A DNA stretch of 64,000 bases from positions 12,527-76,526 of the forward strand of contig DAIQOA010000001.1 in assembly GCA_036788095.1 (NCBI GenBank), in the 5' to 3' direction. The DNA comes from Anaerohabitans sp036788095 (GTDB lineage Bacteria > Zhuqueibacterota > Zhuqueibacteria > Residuimicrobiales > Residuimicrobiaceae). Position 1 is the first letter of the stretch, and each line of letters starts with the position of its first letter. This document shows positions 6,229 to 15,688 of this stretch, in pieces. The notes under the pieces are model-generated. The model made no database searches and was not told where the DNA came from. It saw only the letters and a list, made by a program, of their open reading frames with translations. The translations under genes were made by a program, and so were the position numbers.

Positions 6229-8862
6229 TTGAAAAAAGCGATACTGGTTTTGTTGGTACTGGCTGTATGGAGTTCCGCAGGGGCTCAGGTCACTTTAATC
6301 CGCGACATTCAATACACCACCGCCCCCACCGGGGATTCGCCGCTTAAGGATCAGATTGTGACCATCAGCGGTGTGGTCACCGGCGAAATCTATGCTTTTA
6401 AAAACAGCTACTATTATGTGCAGGACGCCAACGCCCCCTGGTCCGGCATCAAGGTGTACGACAAAACCCATTTCGCCGCCCAGGGCGATCGCGTCACCCT
6501 GACGGGAAAGGTGGCCGAGTACAAGGGCGTCACCGAGATCACCACGGTAACCGCTTTTACCGTAGATTCCACCGGCAGCAACTGGATTCAGCCCATGGCC
6601 GTCACCACCGGCGAGATCGCCACCACCGGCGCCAATGCGGAGGCCTATGAGGGCTGCCTCGTTCGCGTAGGTCCCGCCACCATCACCAATCCGAACCTCG
6701 GCTATGGCGAGTGGCAGATCGATGACGGCTCCGGGCCCTGCCGCGTCGATGACGAGACCAAGTATTATTTCCTTCAGGCCCAGTATGGCTCTGTGCAGTC
6801 GATCACCGGCATCCTCGACTTTGCCAACAACGACACCAAGATCGAGCCGCGCCTGGCCAACGACGTGATCGAAGAAGGACCGTACACCCGCATCCAGCGC
6901 ATTCAACAGGTGCGTTACAGCGATCTGCTGAAAACGCCGACGCAGAACGCCGCGGATAAGAGCTATATGGACGGCGACACCATGACCGTCAGAGGCATCG
7001 TTACCATGCCGACCGGATTGTGCTACGCCGGCGCAGGCATTAAATTCACCTTTGCCGCCCCTGAAGGTGGCCCGTGGTCCGGTCTGCTCTCCTATCATGC
7101 CGATTCAACGGCCTATGGATCCCTGTATGAAGGCGATGAAATTGTCATGACCGGTTATATCTCAGAGTACACCACCGCCCCCTCCAACATGACCGAATTT
7201 TTCATCACCAGTCCCATCGATATTATCAATTTCGGCCAACCCCTGCCCAAAGTCGACTCGATCAAAACAGGCGATCTGCGCTGGCCCACCACTGCTGAGC
7301 AGTGGGGCACCTGTATGGTCAAAGTAGGCAACGCCAAAGTCACCTATCTGACTCCGCAGTACGAATTGTTCGAGATCGATGACGGCAGCGGCGGGGTTCT
7401 GGTCGACGATGAATCCGACAGCATCCGCAATTATCCGGATCCGCCTCTGAAATCGACTTTTGAATCGATGCAGGGTTGGGTCTATCATCATTACGGGTAT
7501 TACACCGATTCCACCGCTTACAAACTGGAGCCGCTCTATCGCACGCAGATGGTGCTGGGCGCCGCTCCGTTGACGGTTAAAAACACCAAGCGCAATCTCG
7601 CTGGCGCCATGCCGACGCAAGCCGTCAGCGTTACCACCACCTTGGATCCAGCGGCCAATGTCGGCTCCGCTAAACTGTTTTACAAAGTCAACGAAGGCGC
7701 TTATGCTGAATTGCCCATGACGATGAACAACGGCGTCTATGGAGCCGAGATCCCGGCTCAAGCGCTTGGCAGCGTTGTTAACTATTATATCGAGGCCGTG
7801 GATAAGGGTGGGCAAAAAACCTATGATCCGCCTGATCAGACGGTGGCGAATTACACCTATCTGGTGCTGGACGGCAATCCCACGCTGGCGCAGGTGCAAA
7901 AAACCTACTGGCCTTCGGGAGATAGCCCGTTCCAGAATTTCACCGTGACGGTGGAAGGCGTAGTGACGGCGGACTCGCTGTTCTATGCCAAATACGGCGC
8001 GTATCCCATTCAAGACGCGGCCGGCGCGTGGAACGGCCTGTTCATTCTGGGCAAAGTGCCCAACTCGCTGCATCGCGGCGACCGAGTCCGCGTGACCGGC
8101 AGAGTGGAGGACCACAACGCCGCCTACCTGTATAAATGGGAGGGCAACACCCAGATCCTCGCCGACACCACCATCGTCCTGGCCAGAGCGCAGGAACTGC
8201 CCGCGGTGGTGACGGTGACCACCAATGATCTGAAAAGCAAGAGCGCTTTGGCCGAGCAGTACGAGGGCGTGCTGGTGCAGGTGAGAAACGCCACCCTGAC
8301 GGCGGTCAATTCCTATGATGTGACGATCAACGACGGCAGCGGCGAATGCCTGCTGGACGGGGATGCGTTCATCGGCCGTGATCAGGATGCCAATCCCAAT
8401 TTCTACATCAATCGAACCGCCAAAGTGCTGATCGTCGCCGGCGATACGGTCAAGATCGGCGAACAGATCAAAATGGCCCAGGGTGTTTTTCTCTACAGCT
8501 TTGGCAGCCATAAAATAGAAATCCGCGACCTCAGCGATATCGGCACCACCACCGGCGTGCTCAACGCGGTCGTTGCGCAACCGCTCCGCTTTAGCCTGGA
8601 GCAGAATTATCCCAATCCGTTCAATCCGGAGACGCGGCTGTACTTTCAGATTCCTGAAACGCAAAACGTGCAGTTGGTTGTTTATAATATCCGCGGCCAG
8701 ATCGTGCGCAATCTGGTGGACAACCGCCTCGATGCCGGCGATCATATCGTCAATTGGGACGGCCGTGACAACCGCGGCAATCCGGCGCCCACCGGCGTCT
8801 ACATCTATCGCATCAAAGCCGGCGATTACATGGCTGCGCGCAAGATGACGCTGGTGAAATAA
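6229..8862 (+). CDS. Secreted protein with three tandem OB-fold-like blocks and a type IX-like C-terminal domain
   Basis: The protein has 877 residues. The start is TTG at 6229, with AAAGGAG 7 bases upstream, leading into a signal peptide (KKAILVLLVLAVWSSAGAQ). Three similar blocks follow, at about 30-240, 240-450 and 560-770. Each begins with an OB-like strand set (TISGVVTG, TVRGIVTM, TVEGVVTA), continues with GDRVTLTGKV-type strands, and ends with an EGxLVxV...IDDGSGxCxVDD-type segment. An Ig-like domain (about 450-545) separates blocks 2 and 3. The C-terminus carries NYPNPFNPETRLYFQIPE, then VVYNIRGQIVRNL and TGVYIYRIKAGD, a textbook FlgD/type IX-like tail. Similar OB repeats occur in secreted nuclease-associated proteins, but no nuclease motif is visible, so the function is unknown. 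It is probably cotranscribed with the 3901 gene. Confidence 0.85.
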   Translation: MKKAILVLLVLAVWSSAGAQVTLIRDIQYTTAPTGDSPLKDQIVTISGVVTGEIYAFKNSYYYVQDANAPWSGIKVYDKTHFAAQGDRVTLTGKVAEYKGVTEITTVTAFTVDSTGSNWIQPMAVTTGEIATTGANAEAYEGCLVRVGPATITNPNLGYGEWQIDDGSGPCRVDDETKYYFLQAQYGSVQSITGILDFANNDTKIEPRLANDVIEEGPYTRIQRIQQVRYSDLLKTPTQNAADKSYMDGDTMTVRGIVTMPTGLCYAGAGIKFTFAAPEGGPWSGLLSYHADSTAYGSLYEGDEIVMTGYISEYTTAPSNMTEFFITSPIDIINFGQPLPKVDSIKTGDLRWPTTAEQWGTCMVKVGNAKVTYLTPQYELFEIDDGSGGVLVDDESDSIRNYPDPPLKSTFESMQGWVYHHYGYYTDSTAYKLEPLYRTQMVLGAAPLTVKNTKRNLAGAMPTQAVSVTTTLDPAANVGSAKLFYKVNEGAYAELPMTMNNGVYGAEIPAQALGSVVNYYIEAVDKGGQKTYDPPDQTVANYTYLVLDGNPTLAQVQKTYWPSGDSPFQNFTVTVEGVVTADSLFYAKYGAYPIQDAAGAWNGLFILGKVPNSLHRGDRVRVTGRVEDHNAAYLYKWEGNTQILADTTIVLARAQELPAVVTVTTNDLKSKSALAEQYEGVLVQVRNATLTAVNSYDVTINDGSGECLLDGDAFIGRDQDANPNFYINRTAKVLIVAGDTVKIGEQIKMAQGVFLYSFGSHKIEIRDLSDIGTTTGVLNAVVAQPLRFSLEQNYPNPFNPETRLYFQIPETQNVQLVVYNIRGQIVRNLVDNRLDAGDHIVNWDGRDNRGNPAPTGVYIYRIKAGDYMAARKMTLVK

Positions 8863-8900
8863 GGCTGTTTTTTTTCGCCGAGGTTTTGTAAACGGCGCAG

Positions 8901-8944
8901 GCGGGCTGAGGCGCGTTGGCTCAGGTTCAACGCCCTCAGCCCGC
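8901..8944. repeat. Long hairpin-forming inverted repeat
   Basis: The arm GCGGGCTGAGG at 8901-8911 pairs with CCTCAGCCCGC at 8934-8944. An inner GCGTTG (8913-8918) pairs with CAACGC (8928-8933), leaving one bulged base and a 9-base loop. No T-run follows, so it may be an RNA stem that tunes expression between the secreted-protein gene and the downstream lipoprotein gene, or a Rho-type or processing signal. Confidence 0.55.
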
Positions 8945-9071
8945 ACAGGCGCTCACGCAGCAAAAAATGGCCGCTCGCGACGATTCACTCGTTCGGTTGA
9001 ACGGTGGAACGCGGCGACCCTGAGGAAGGTTGGATCAAAGCAACGCTGTTTCATTTTTTATTTGCGTGTAA

Positions 9072-10577
9072 ATGAATTCTAAAAACCCATACATCGTCGT
9101 TTTATTCAGCCTGCTGCTGATCATGGGATGCGGTCTCAAGGATCCGTTCGGCGATCGCCGTGATTCGAATCCCGTGGGCAATCAGCCGCCGCAAACCCAT
9201 CTGTTTCTTCAGGTGTCGCAAACGCAGATCAGCGTGCACGACACCCTGACGGATGGAACCATTGTGACCAAGACCTACACCGCGGGATTGGATACAACGC
9301 CGAGCCGGCAGATCGTACACTGGTGGGGCGATGATCCGGACGGCACGGTGGCCGGGTATTACTATCAATGGGATTATCAAGCGTCGCCCGTATACACCAC
9401 TCTGGAGTATGATACTTTTTATGTGCCCATCCGCAGCCACTACGACGAGTTCACCTTCAAGGTCTGGGCGGTGGACGATCAGGGATTGCAGGATCCGACG
9501 CCGGCGGAGCTGCGCTTCCCGGTCTACAACACGCCGCCGGAGATCTCCTTTCGTCTGAACACCAATCCGAGCATCACCGGAAATCCGAATGTAACCGCCT
9601 ACACCTTTCCCACACGGACTTTTATCTGGGACGCCTCGGACGACGATGGCCGGCAGACCATCACCCATATTTTGTATGCGCTGGACGACACCAGCTCCTG
9701 GCGCTCTTTGCCGGGGGATGTGGATCAGATCACTCTGCGAGATATCCAGCCGGGCGAGCACCGTTTCTTTGTCAAAGCGCAGGATATCTCCGGCGCCACC
9801 AGCCGTACGATTTCATTCCCCGATCCCGCGGACGCTTCGGTGCCGTTGCACTGGGTGGTCAAACCGGTGCAGGGCGGAGTGCTGCTGGTCAACGATTTTG
9901 CCCAGGATCAGCGGCTGTATCAGGTGCAGAGTTTCTACACGGAGATTTTAAGCGAATTGTTGGGACCGGAAGGCTATTCGGTCTGGGAGATCGGTTCAGA
10001 GACGACGCCGCTGATTAATTCCCAGAACGCTTTGCCCTATTCATCCCTCGACATCGAGGCCAATCTGGCGTATTTTGAAAAGGTCATCTGGTTCGCGCAT
10101 CTTGGTCGGCCGCATTTGAGCGCCGCCGGACTGAGCATCACCCGCTTTGCCGGCCGCGGCGGCAAGATTTTCATCAGCAACGGCAATGAAGAGACGCCGG
10201 ACACCACCTGGATGTTCACCAGCCTGGACTCGGTATACCGGTTGAATCCCGGCGGCCGTCTGCTGGCCGGCGTCAATGTGCTCGCCAGCTTTGGCAGCGC
10301 CGATGACCGTCAGTTGGATCTGAAACTGGAAAAAATGATCGGCAACCGTGTGTCCGCCCTGGTGCCCGGTCCCGGCGCCGAGGTGGTATGGCGAATGGAG
10401 CCGGACAGTTCCGCCACCATCACAGTGCCCTATAAAGGATCGCCCGCGGTGGCGTTGCGCTATCCCATCGGTTCGGGCAAGTGCATCTATTTCTCCCTGC
10501 CGTTGCATCTGTGCGATGGCCATAAAAATATGACCGGCTTTTTCCGCTACCTTCTTTTTGAAGAATTTAATCGTTAA
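9072..10577 (+). CDS. Lipoprotein with Ig-like domains
   Basis: The protein has 501 residues. The N-terminus is a lipoprotein signal with lipobox LIMGC (Cys at residue 21), so it is probably anchored in the outer membrane. About residues 35-260 look like two Ig/fibronectin-like beta domains, with HWWGDDPDGTVAGYYYQWDY and FIWDASDDDGRQTITHILYA as paired repeats. The C-terminal half (about 270-500, from VLLVNDFAQDQRLYQVQSFY) resembles alpha/beta domains of GATase1-like fold seen in Bacteroidota surface proteins, but I see no catalytic triad. There is no strong ribosome site before the ATG. The stop lies 4 bases before the ATG of the TonB receptor gene at 10582, suggesting a receptor/lipoprotein pair. 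Confidence 0.78.
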   Translation: MNSKNPYIVVLFSLLLIMGCGLKDPFGDRRDSNPVGNQPPQTHLFLQVSQTQISVHDTLTDGTIVTKTYTAGLDTTPSRQIVHWWGDDPDGTVAGYYYQWDYQASPVYTTLEYDTFYVPIRSHYDEFTFKVWAVDDQGLQDPTPAELRFPVYNTPPEISFRLNTNPSITGNPNVTAYTFPTRTFIWDASDDDGRQTITHILYALDDTSSWRSLPGDVDQITLRDIQPGEHRFFVKAQDISGATSRTISFPDPADASVPLHWVVKPVQGGVLLVNDFAQDQRLYQVQSFYTEILSELLGPEGYSVWEIGSETTPLINSQNALPYSSLDIEANLAYFEKVIWFAHLGRPHLSAAGLSITRFAGRGGKIFISNGNEETPDTTWMFTSLDSVYRLNPGGRLLAGVNVLASFGSADDRQLDLKLEKMIGNRVSALVPGPGAEVVWRMEPDSSATITVPYKGSPAVALRYPIGSGKCIYFSLPLHLCDGHKNMTGFFRYLLFEEFNR

Positions 10578-10581
10578 GCGA

Positions 10582-13305
10582 ATGAAGATTTTTAACAAAT
10601 TTATCTTGTTACTTTTGTGTGCGACCGCTGCCTGGGCCCAATCGTCGCTCATTCGAGGCCGGATTACCGACAAGCGCACCAAGGAGACGTTGCCCGGCGT
10701 CAACGTCTCGGTCCCTGGAACCTACAAAGGCGCGGTGACCGATATCGAAGGCGTCTACGAGATCCGCGACCTGGCGCCCGGCGACTATGATCTCAAGGCG
10801 TCCCTTATCGGCTACACCGTCCAGGTGCGCACCGGCGTTCATGTGGAGCAGGGAAAAACCACGCAGATTGATTTCAGTCTCGAGGCCACGGTCCTGGCCC
10901 TGGGCCAATCCGTCGAGGTCATCGGTAAAAAACCGCTGTTCGAGACCGACATCACCGCCTCGCAACAGCACATCTCCTCCGAAGAGATCGAACAAAAGGT
11001 GGTGGAGAGCGTCACCGATCTGGTGGGCGAACAGCTCGGCGTGGTGGTTCAGGACAACAAGATCCATATCCGCGGCGGCCGCGCCGATGAGAGCCTGTAC
11101 ATCATCGACGGTCAGTCCATCAAGGACCCGCTGTCCGGCTATTCCAACACCCTGTACGTCAACGCTGCCGCAGTCAAGGATCTCAAGGTCATCACCGGTG
11201 GCTTTGACGCCGAGTACGGCCAGGCCATGTCCGGCGTGGTGGACATCGAGACCAAAGAGGGCGACGACCATTATTCCGGCGGTGTGAGCGTCAAATCGGA
11301 CAACCTCGCCCACGGCCTGTTCCCCTCGTTCAACACCGACATCGTGCAGCTCACCCTCGGTGGTCCTGAGCCCCTCACCCACCGTCTGCTGCCCGCCATC
11401 GGGCTGCGTTTCCCCGGCAAACTTAATTTTTTTCTCAGCGGGTACGGCAACATCAGCGACACCTATCTGCCGCATGCGGACCGGCTCTCTCCGGCCAAAG
11501 CCTCGTATGAAAAATTCGCTTCGCGCCAGGAGAATGATTGGCATCTCATGGGCAAACTCTCCTGGGAGATCAAGCCGGGCCGCAAAGTATCGCTCTCCCA
11601 TGATCGCTCTTTGAACATCAACCAGGGGTATTTTACCTCTCTGGCGACCGACATCGGCGGCTTTCCCTATGACTATTCCAAAATGCTGGATCACTATAAC
11701 ACCCTGACCAAAGAAGCCAACCTGACCACGTTGCAGTGGATCCACACGCTCAACAGCCGCACTTTTTACCGCATGACCCTGTCCCGCTTTTTCACCAGCA
11801 TCCACTCCGCGGTGCAGAACAAGCACTGGAGCGCCTATCAGGAAGGGCTGGACCTGCTGCCCATTCTCTACATTCCCGATTCAGAGGGCAACGTGAAAAC
11901 CCGGTACGGCGACGGCTTTTTTGACACCGGCGATGCCGAAGGGTGGTACGACTATTTCAGCGACAATTGGACGATCAAAACCGATCTCACCACACAGCCG
12001 AACGACAAACACTCGATCAAAGCGGGCGTTGAGGCGCGCTATACGGACATGCAAGTGGTGGATATCAACGCGCCCTGGTACGGCGAGAGCGGCCTGGGGC
12101 GCAACCATGATTATTTTCGCGTCTACCCCAACGATGGCGCTCTTTATCTGCAGGATCGCATCACCTACGACGGCATGATCGTCAACATCGGCCTGCGCTA
12201 CGACTATTGGTTTCCCGGCAAATTTGTCGACGACGCCATCAAGGATTCCAACACTGTGACCATCACCGATGCGGCGCGTGTGAAGTATCAGGACGAAACC
12301 TTCGAGCTCTGGGGCTTGCGCGGCAAAAGTCATCTCAGCCCGCGATTGGGCATCAGCCATCCGGTCACCGACAACGACGTGCTCTATCTCCATTATGGCC
12401 ATTTTTCCCAACAGCCCAAAGGCCAGTATGTGTATGCCAAGCTGCGCTCCACCTCGGAAGCGACATATCAGCTTTTCGGCAATCCCAACCTCAAGCCCAC
12501 GACCACCGTGGCCTACGAGTTGGGACTCAAACACCGGTTCAACGCCAACCAGACTCTGGAGATCAAGGCCTACTACAAGGATATGTTTGATTATCCTACC
12601 GCGGCCACGGTGCGCAAATTCAGCCCCCGTTACGGCAACATCAGCTTTCTCATGTATGTGAATATGGATTACGCGCGGGCCCGCGGGATCGAGATGCGCT
12701 TTCGCCGGCGTTACAGCCAGTTCCTCAGCGGCAATGTCGATTTCACCTATGCCCTGGCCACGGGCAAGAGCTCAACGCCCAACACCAATCTGCTGGTCGC
12801 CGCGGGCAAGGTGTCGGAAAAGCCGTTGGGAGAGAGCCGGCTCAGTTGGGATCGCCCCTACCGCCTGTCGACGGATCTCTATTTCGATATGCCGGAGAAA
12901 GCCAACATTCGTTTGGCCGGGGTGCGGTTGCCGGAAAAATGGGGATTGACCCTGCGCTGGGAATACGAGTCAGGCAAACGCTACCGCCGCATCATCGATG
13001 TGGCCGATAACGTCTATGAAAAGGATGAATACGGCTCCCTGTCCGACCCCTGGATGCGCCTGGATCTCAAATGGTACAAAGAGTTCGAGTTGTTCAAGAC
13101 GCATCTGGCCCTGCTGGTCGAAGCGGAGAACGTGTTCAACGCCAAGGTGCCGCGCATCATCAATCCAGTGACCGGCCGGCCGTATCAGCCGGGCGATGTG
13201 ATCCCGGTCAGCTGGTATGATGATCCTGATGATTTGCCGGCCACCAATCCGGCGCGCTACGACTGGCCGCGCCGGGTGATGACCGGATTGGAGATAAGGT
13301 TCTGA
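10582..13305 (+). CDS. TonB-dependent outer-membrane receptor with N-terminal carboxypeptidase-regulatory domain
   Basis: The protein has 907 residues. It would be an outer-membrane beta-barrel importing an unknown substrate using TonB energy. A signal peptide precedes a CarboxypepD_reg-like beta-sandwich (about 22-105: IRGRITDKRTKETLPGVNVS, DIEGVYEIRDLAPGDYDLKA). A plug domain then follows (IHIRGGRADESLYIIDGQSI, GGFDAEYGQAMSGVVDIETK), and the barrel fills the rest, ending in an aromatic strand (MTGLEIRF) typical of BAM substrates. I chose ATG 10582 rather than the upstream TTG at 10558, which lies inside the previous gene. It is followed 5 bases later by the PorV-like gene. The substrate cannot be read from sequence. 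Confidence 0.9.
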   Translation: MKIFNKFILLLLCATAAWAQSSLIRGRITDKRTKETLPGVNVSVPGTYKGAVTDIEGVYEIRDLAPGDYDLKASLIGYTVQVRTGVHVEQGKTTQIDFSLEATVLALGQSVEVIGKKPLFETDITASQQHISSEEIEQKVVESVTDLVGEQLGVVVQDNKIHIRGGRADESLYIIDGQSIKDPLSGYSNTLYVNAAAVKDLKVITGGFDAEYGQAMSGVVDIETKEGDDHYSGGVSVKSDNLAHGLFPSFNTDIVQLTLGGPEPLTHRLLPAIGLRFPGKLNFFLSGYGNISDTYLPHADRLSPAKASYEKFASRQENDWHLMGKLSWEIKPGRKVSLSHDRSLNINQGYFTSLATDIGGFPYDYSKMLDHYNTLTKEANLTTLQWIHTLNSRTFYRMTLSRFFTSIHSAVQNKHWSAYQEGLDLLPILYIPDSEGNVKTRYGDGFFDTGDAEGWYDYFSDNWTIKTDLTTQPNDKHSIKAGVEARYTDMQVVDINAPWYGESGLGRNHDYFRVYPNDGALYLQDRITYDGMIVNIGLRYDYWFPGKFVDDAIKDSNTVTITDAARVKYQDETFELWGLRGKSHLSPRLGISHPVTDNDVLYLHYGHFSQQPKGQYVYAKLRSTSEATYQLFGNPNLKPTTTVAYELGLKHRFNANQTLEIKAYYKDMFDYPTAATVRKFSPRYGNISFLMYVNMDYARARGIEMRFRRRYSQFLSGNVDFTYALATGKSSTPNTNLLVAAGKVSEKPLGESRLSWDRPYRLSTDLYFDMPEKANIRLAGVRLPEKWGLTLRWEYESGKRYRRIIDVADNVYEKDEYGSLSDPWMRLDLKWYKEFELFKTHLALLVEAENVFNAKVPRIINPVTGRPYQPGDVIPVSWYDDPDDLPATNPARYDWPRRVMTGLEIRF

Positions 13306-13310
13306 TCACG

Positions 13311-14333
13311 ATGGCAGGAAGGAATCGATATAGCCTGAACACGGCGCTGCGTTACGTATTTTTGTTGACCGCCGTGCTGTTTTTAAGCCGGCCGGCGGAC
13401 GGGCAAGGGCTTTTACCCCGGCTGGGTGAGCAACGCGCCGGCACCGCCTCCCTGACGTTTCTCAAGATCGGCGTGGGCGCTCGAGCGGTCTCCATGGCCG
13501 GCGCCTATGTGGCCATGGCCAACGACGCCTCCGCAACCTATTGGAATCCCGCCGGCCTGGTGCAGATCGGCCGTAACGAACTGGTCGTTTCGCACTCCGA
13601 CTGGCTGGTGGATGTTGATTACGAATATCTGGGCTATGTGCATCAAGTGACGCGGAATTTAAGCCTGGGCGCTTTTGCAGGCTATCTCCATTTTGCCGAT
13701 ATGCCGGTGACCACCGAGTATCATCCTTACGGCAACGGCGATTATTTTTCTTATCACGACTGGGTGGCCGGGCTGAGCGCTTCGCTCAAAATGACAGACC
13801 GGTTTTCCTTCGGCGTGACCGCTAAATACGCGGCCGAGGAACTGGCCGGTCTGCGCATGGGCGGCCTGCTGCTGGACATGGGCACCTATTACTGGACCGG
13901 CTACAAAACCCTGCGCCTGGCCGCTGCCCTGCGCAATTTCGGCAACGACATGCGGCCGGCTGGAACCTATCTGCGCACAAAAACCAGCGGCGCTACGGTC
14001 ACCTCCTATCAGGCGTTCTCGCCGCCGACGCTCTTTACTCTGGGCGCGGCTATGGACGTGTATCAGTCGGACGCCCATCGGGTCACCGCGACGGTGCAGA
14101 TGAATCATCCCATGGACGATCAGGAAAATTTTCTCATGGGCGGCGAGTACCGGTTCCGCTCGCTCTTTGCCTTTCGCGGCGGCTATCGCGCCAGCTCGGG
14201 CGAGAATCACTGGACCTTTGGCGCCGGCGCCAAGTTCATCCTCAAGGGAGCGCATCTCAAGATCGATTATGCCTATGCGGATTACACCCATTTGACCATG
14301 ACACAGCAATTCACCTTTGGATTTGAATTTTAA
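13311..14333 (+). CDS. PorV/PorQ-family outer-membrane protein
   Basis: The protein has 340 residues. After a signal peptide (ending near GLLPRL) comes the hallmark N-terminal region of the PorV/PorQ (UPF0164) family: FLKIGVGARAVSMAGAYVA, then ASATYWNPAGL. The remainder is alternating beta strands ending FTFGFEF, consistent with a FadL-like barrel. In Bacteroidota, PorV binds the C-terminal signals of type IX cargo and passes them to the attachment complex; whether this copy does so is inference, helped by the two type IX-like cargo genes upstream. It overlaps the next gene by one base (TAATG). Related family members also occur in lineages without a full type IX system, so a plain outer-membrane channel is the alternative. 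Confidence 0.85.
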   Translation: MAGRNRYSLNTALRYVFLLTAVLFLSRPADGQGLLPRLGEQRAGTASLTFLKIGVGARAVSMAGAYVAMANDASATYWNPAGLVQIGRNELVVSHSDWLVDVDYEYLGYVHQVTRNLSLGAFAGYLHFADMPVTTEYHPYGNGDYFSYHDWVAGLSASLKMTDRFSFGVTAKYAAEELAGLRMGGLLLDMGTYYWTGYKTLRLAAALRNFGNDMRPAGTYLRTKTSGATVTSYQAFSPPTLFTLGAAMDVYQSDAHRVTATVQMNHPMDDQENFLMGGEYRFRSLFAFRGGYRASSGENHWTFGAGAKFILKGAHLKIDYAYADYTHLTMTQQFTFGFEF

Positions 14334-15571
14334 TGAAGCGCACTGATTACATGGTCGTCGTCGCGCTGTTGACCACCCTGGGATGCAGCGAGTACAAGAT
14401 GCCGCTGCCGAGTCCGGCCACCGGCAGCCTGTCCTTCGGCGCCAATGACACCAGCTATGTGGAGCTCCAGCCGCAATGGGACGCCGCGTATCTGGGCGTG
14501 CCGCTGCAGGCGCCGGGGGATTTGACCATCAGCGCCGACGGCACGCTCTATCTGGCGGATGAAGGGGCAGACCGGATTTACGCCCTGAGCAAAGCGGGCC
14601 GCATTCTTGGTGATTTCGGCCAGAATGCGCTGGACGCGGTAGCCAAGCCACGCGCGCTGGCCATGGACAGCAAGCTGAATCTGCTCATCGTCGACGGCAC
14701 CCACACGCTGTATATCTGGAATCAATTCTTGAATCGCATTCCCATCGATTCGGTGGCGGACTCCGCCATCTTTTTCGACCGGGAGAAAAACGAAACCGTT
14801 CAGTTGACCCTCGAGGAGTGGTCGCAGCGCGTCAGCGCAGGAGCCTCTTCGTTGATGCTGCGCCGTTATCTCTTTCGCAGCGATCCGGAACGCATCGCCG
14901 CCGCCCGCGGGATCTATCCGGCGTATCAGGACGAGGACGCGGCTGCGCAGTATAACGGCGTTGCCGCGGGCAAATACAGCGAAGAGACGGTCTACCTGAC
15001 GGAATCCCACACCGATCGGATTCTGCAACTGCTGCTGATGCCGAATCTGGCGTTTAAAGGAAAAGACCGGAGCGTGCTGTTCGGGTACAGGGCGGTGCTG
15101 CAAAAGACCGTGGCGGTTTTCGGCTCCGGATCAGGCACTGTGGATGATCCCTGGGCCATCACCACCGACAGCGATGAAAATCTATATTTCACCCAATTGG
15201 GCGGCAATTTTCGCGTGCAGAAATTGAGCGCCGCCACTTTTACGCCGCGCTATGTGCTCTATCAGCATGCGATCATGGATCTCGAGCGGTTCGTCGCGCC
15301 CTATGATATGGCGCTGGACGGATCGAACCAAATTTTTGTCCTTGACGGCGCTACCGGCGCGGTGACCAAGTTCGCCAACTCGGGGAGCAAAGCCGGACAG
15401 ATGCTCAGTCTGGGAAAAAAGGGGCTGGCTCTGGCTCGTTTTCAAGAGGGAAAAGGGCTGCTGGTCAGCGATCAGGTCGTCTATGTGGTCGAACGCGGCG
15501 CCCGGTGCATCCGCCGGTTTCAGTATTCCGTCTCGGAATCTGATCTTCCCTATGACGACAAAAAACCTTGA
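14333..15571 (+). CDS. NHL-repeat-type beta-propeller lipoprotein
   Basis: The protein has 412 residues. The signal has lipobox TLGC (Cys at residue 18). The rest contains repeats of the NHL/SMP-30-like propeller type, such as LQAPGDLTISADGTLYLADE, DRIYALSKAGRILGDFG and DPWAITTDSDENLYFTQLGG. It probably sits on the outer membrane or cell surface as a binding scaffold. It is translationally coupled to the PorV-like gene (TAATG overlap), so the receptor, PorV-like and propeller proteins are likely made together. An enzymatic role as in gluconolactonase-like propellers is possible, but no metal ligands stand out. Confidence 0.82.
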   Translation: MKRTDYMVVVALLTTLGCSEYKMPLPSPATGSLSFGANDTSYVELQPQWDAAYLGVPLQAPGDLTISADGTLYLADEGADRIYALSKAGRILGDFGQNALDAVAKPRALAMDSKLNLLIVDGTHTLYIWNQFLNRIPIDSVADSAIFFDREKNETVQLTLEEWSQRVSAGASSLMLRRYLFRSDPERIAAARGIYPAYQDEDAAAQYNGVAAGKYSEETVYLTESHTDRILQLLLMPNLAFKGKDRSVLFGYRAVLQKTVAVFGSGSGTVDDPWAITTDSDENLYFTQLGGNFRVQKLSAATFTPRYVLYQHAIMDLERFVAPYDMALDGSNQIFVLDGATGAVTKFANSGSKAGQMLSLGKKGLALARFQEGKGLLVSDQVVYVVERGARCIRRFQYSVSESDLPYDDKKP

Positions 15572-15688
15572 TGGTCAAGGCAGGAAAGGAGGCCTGGAGA
15601 TCACATAAAAGAGTACGCACAAAGAAGAAAGGGGCGGTTGGGCAGCCGTTCGTTTTTCGGATAACCTTATTTTTGGAGGAGTGGAGTT

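Noticed and set aside
7162..8946. Long minus-strand open frame (594 residues) opposite the OB-repeat secreted protein
   Set aside because: The plus-strand protein has clear domains, a signal peptide and a C-terminal signal; the minus frame is a composition artefact of GC-rich codons.
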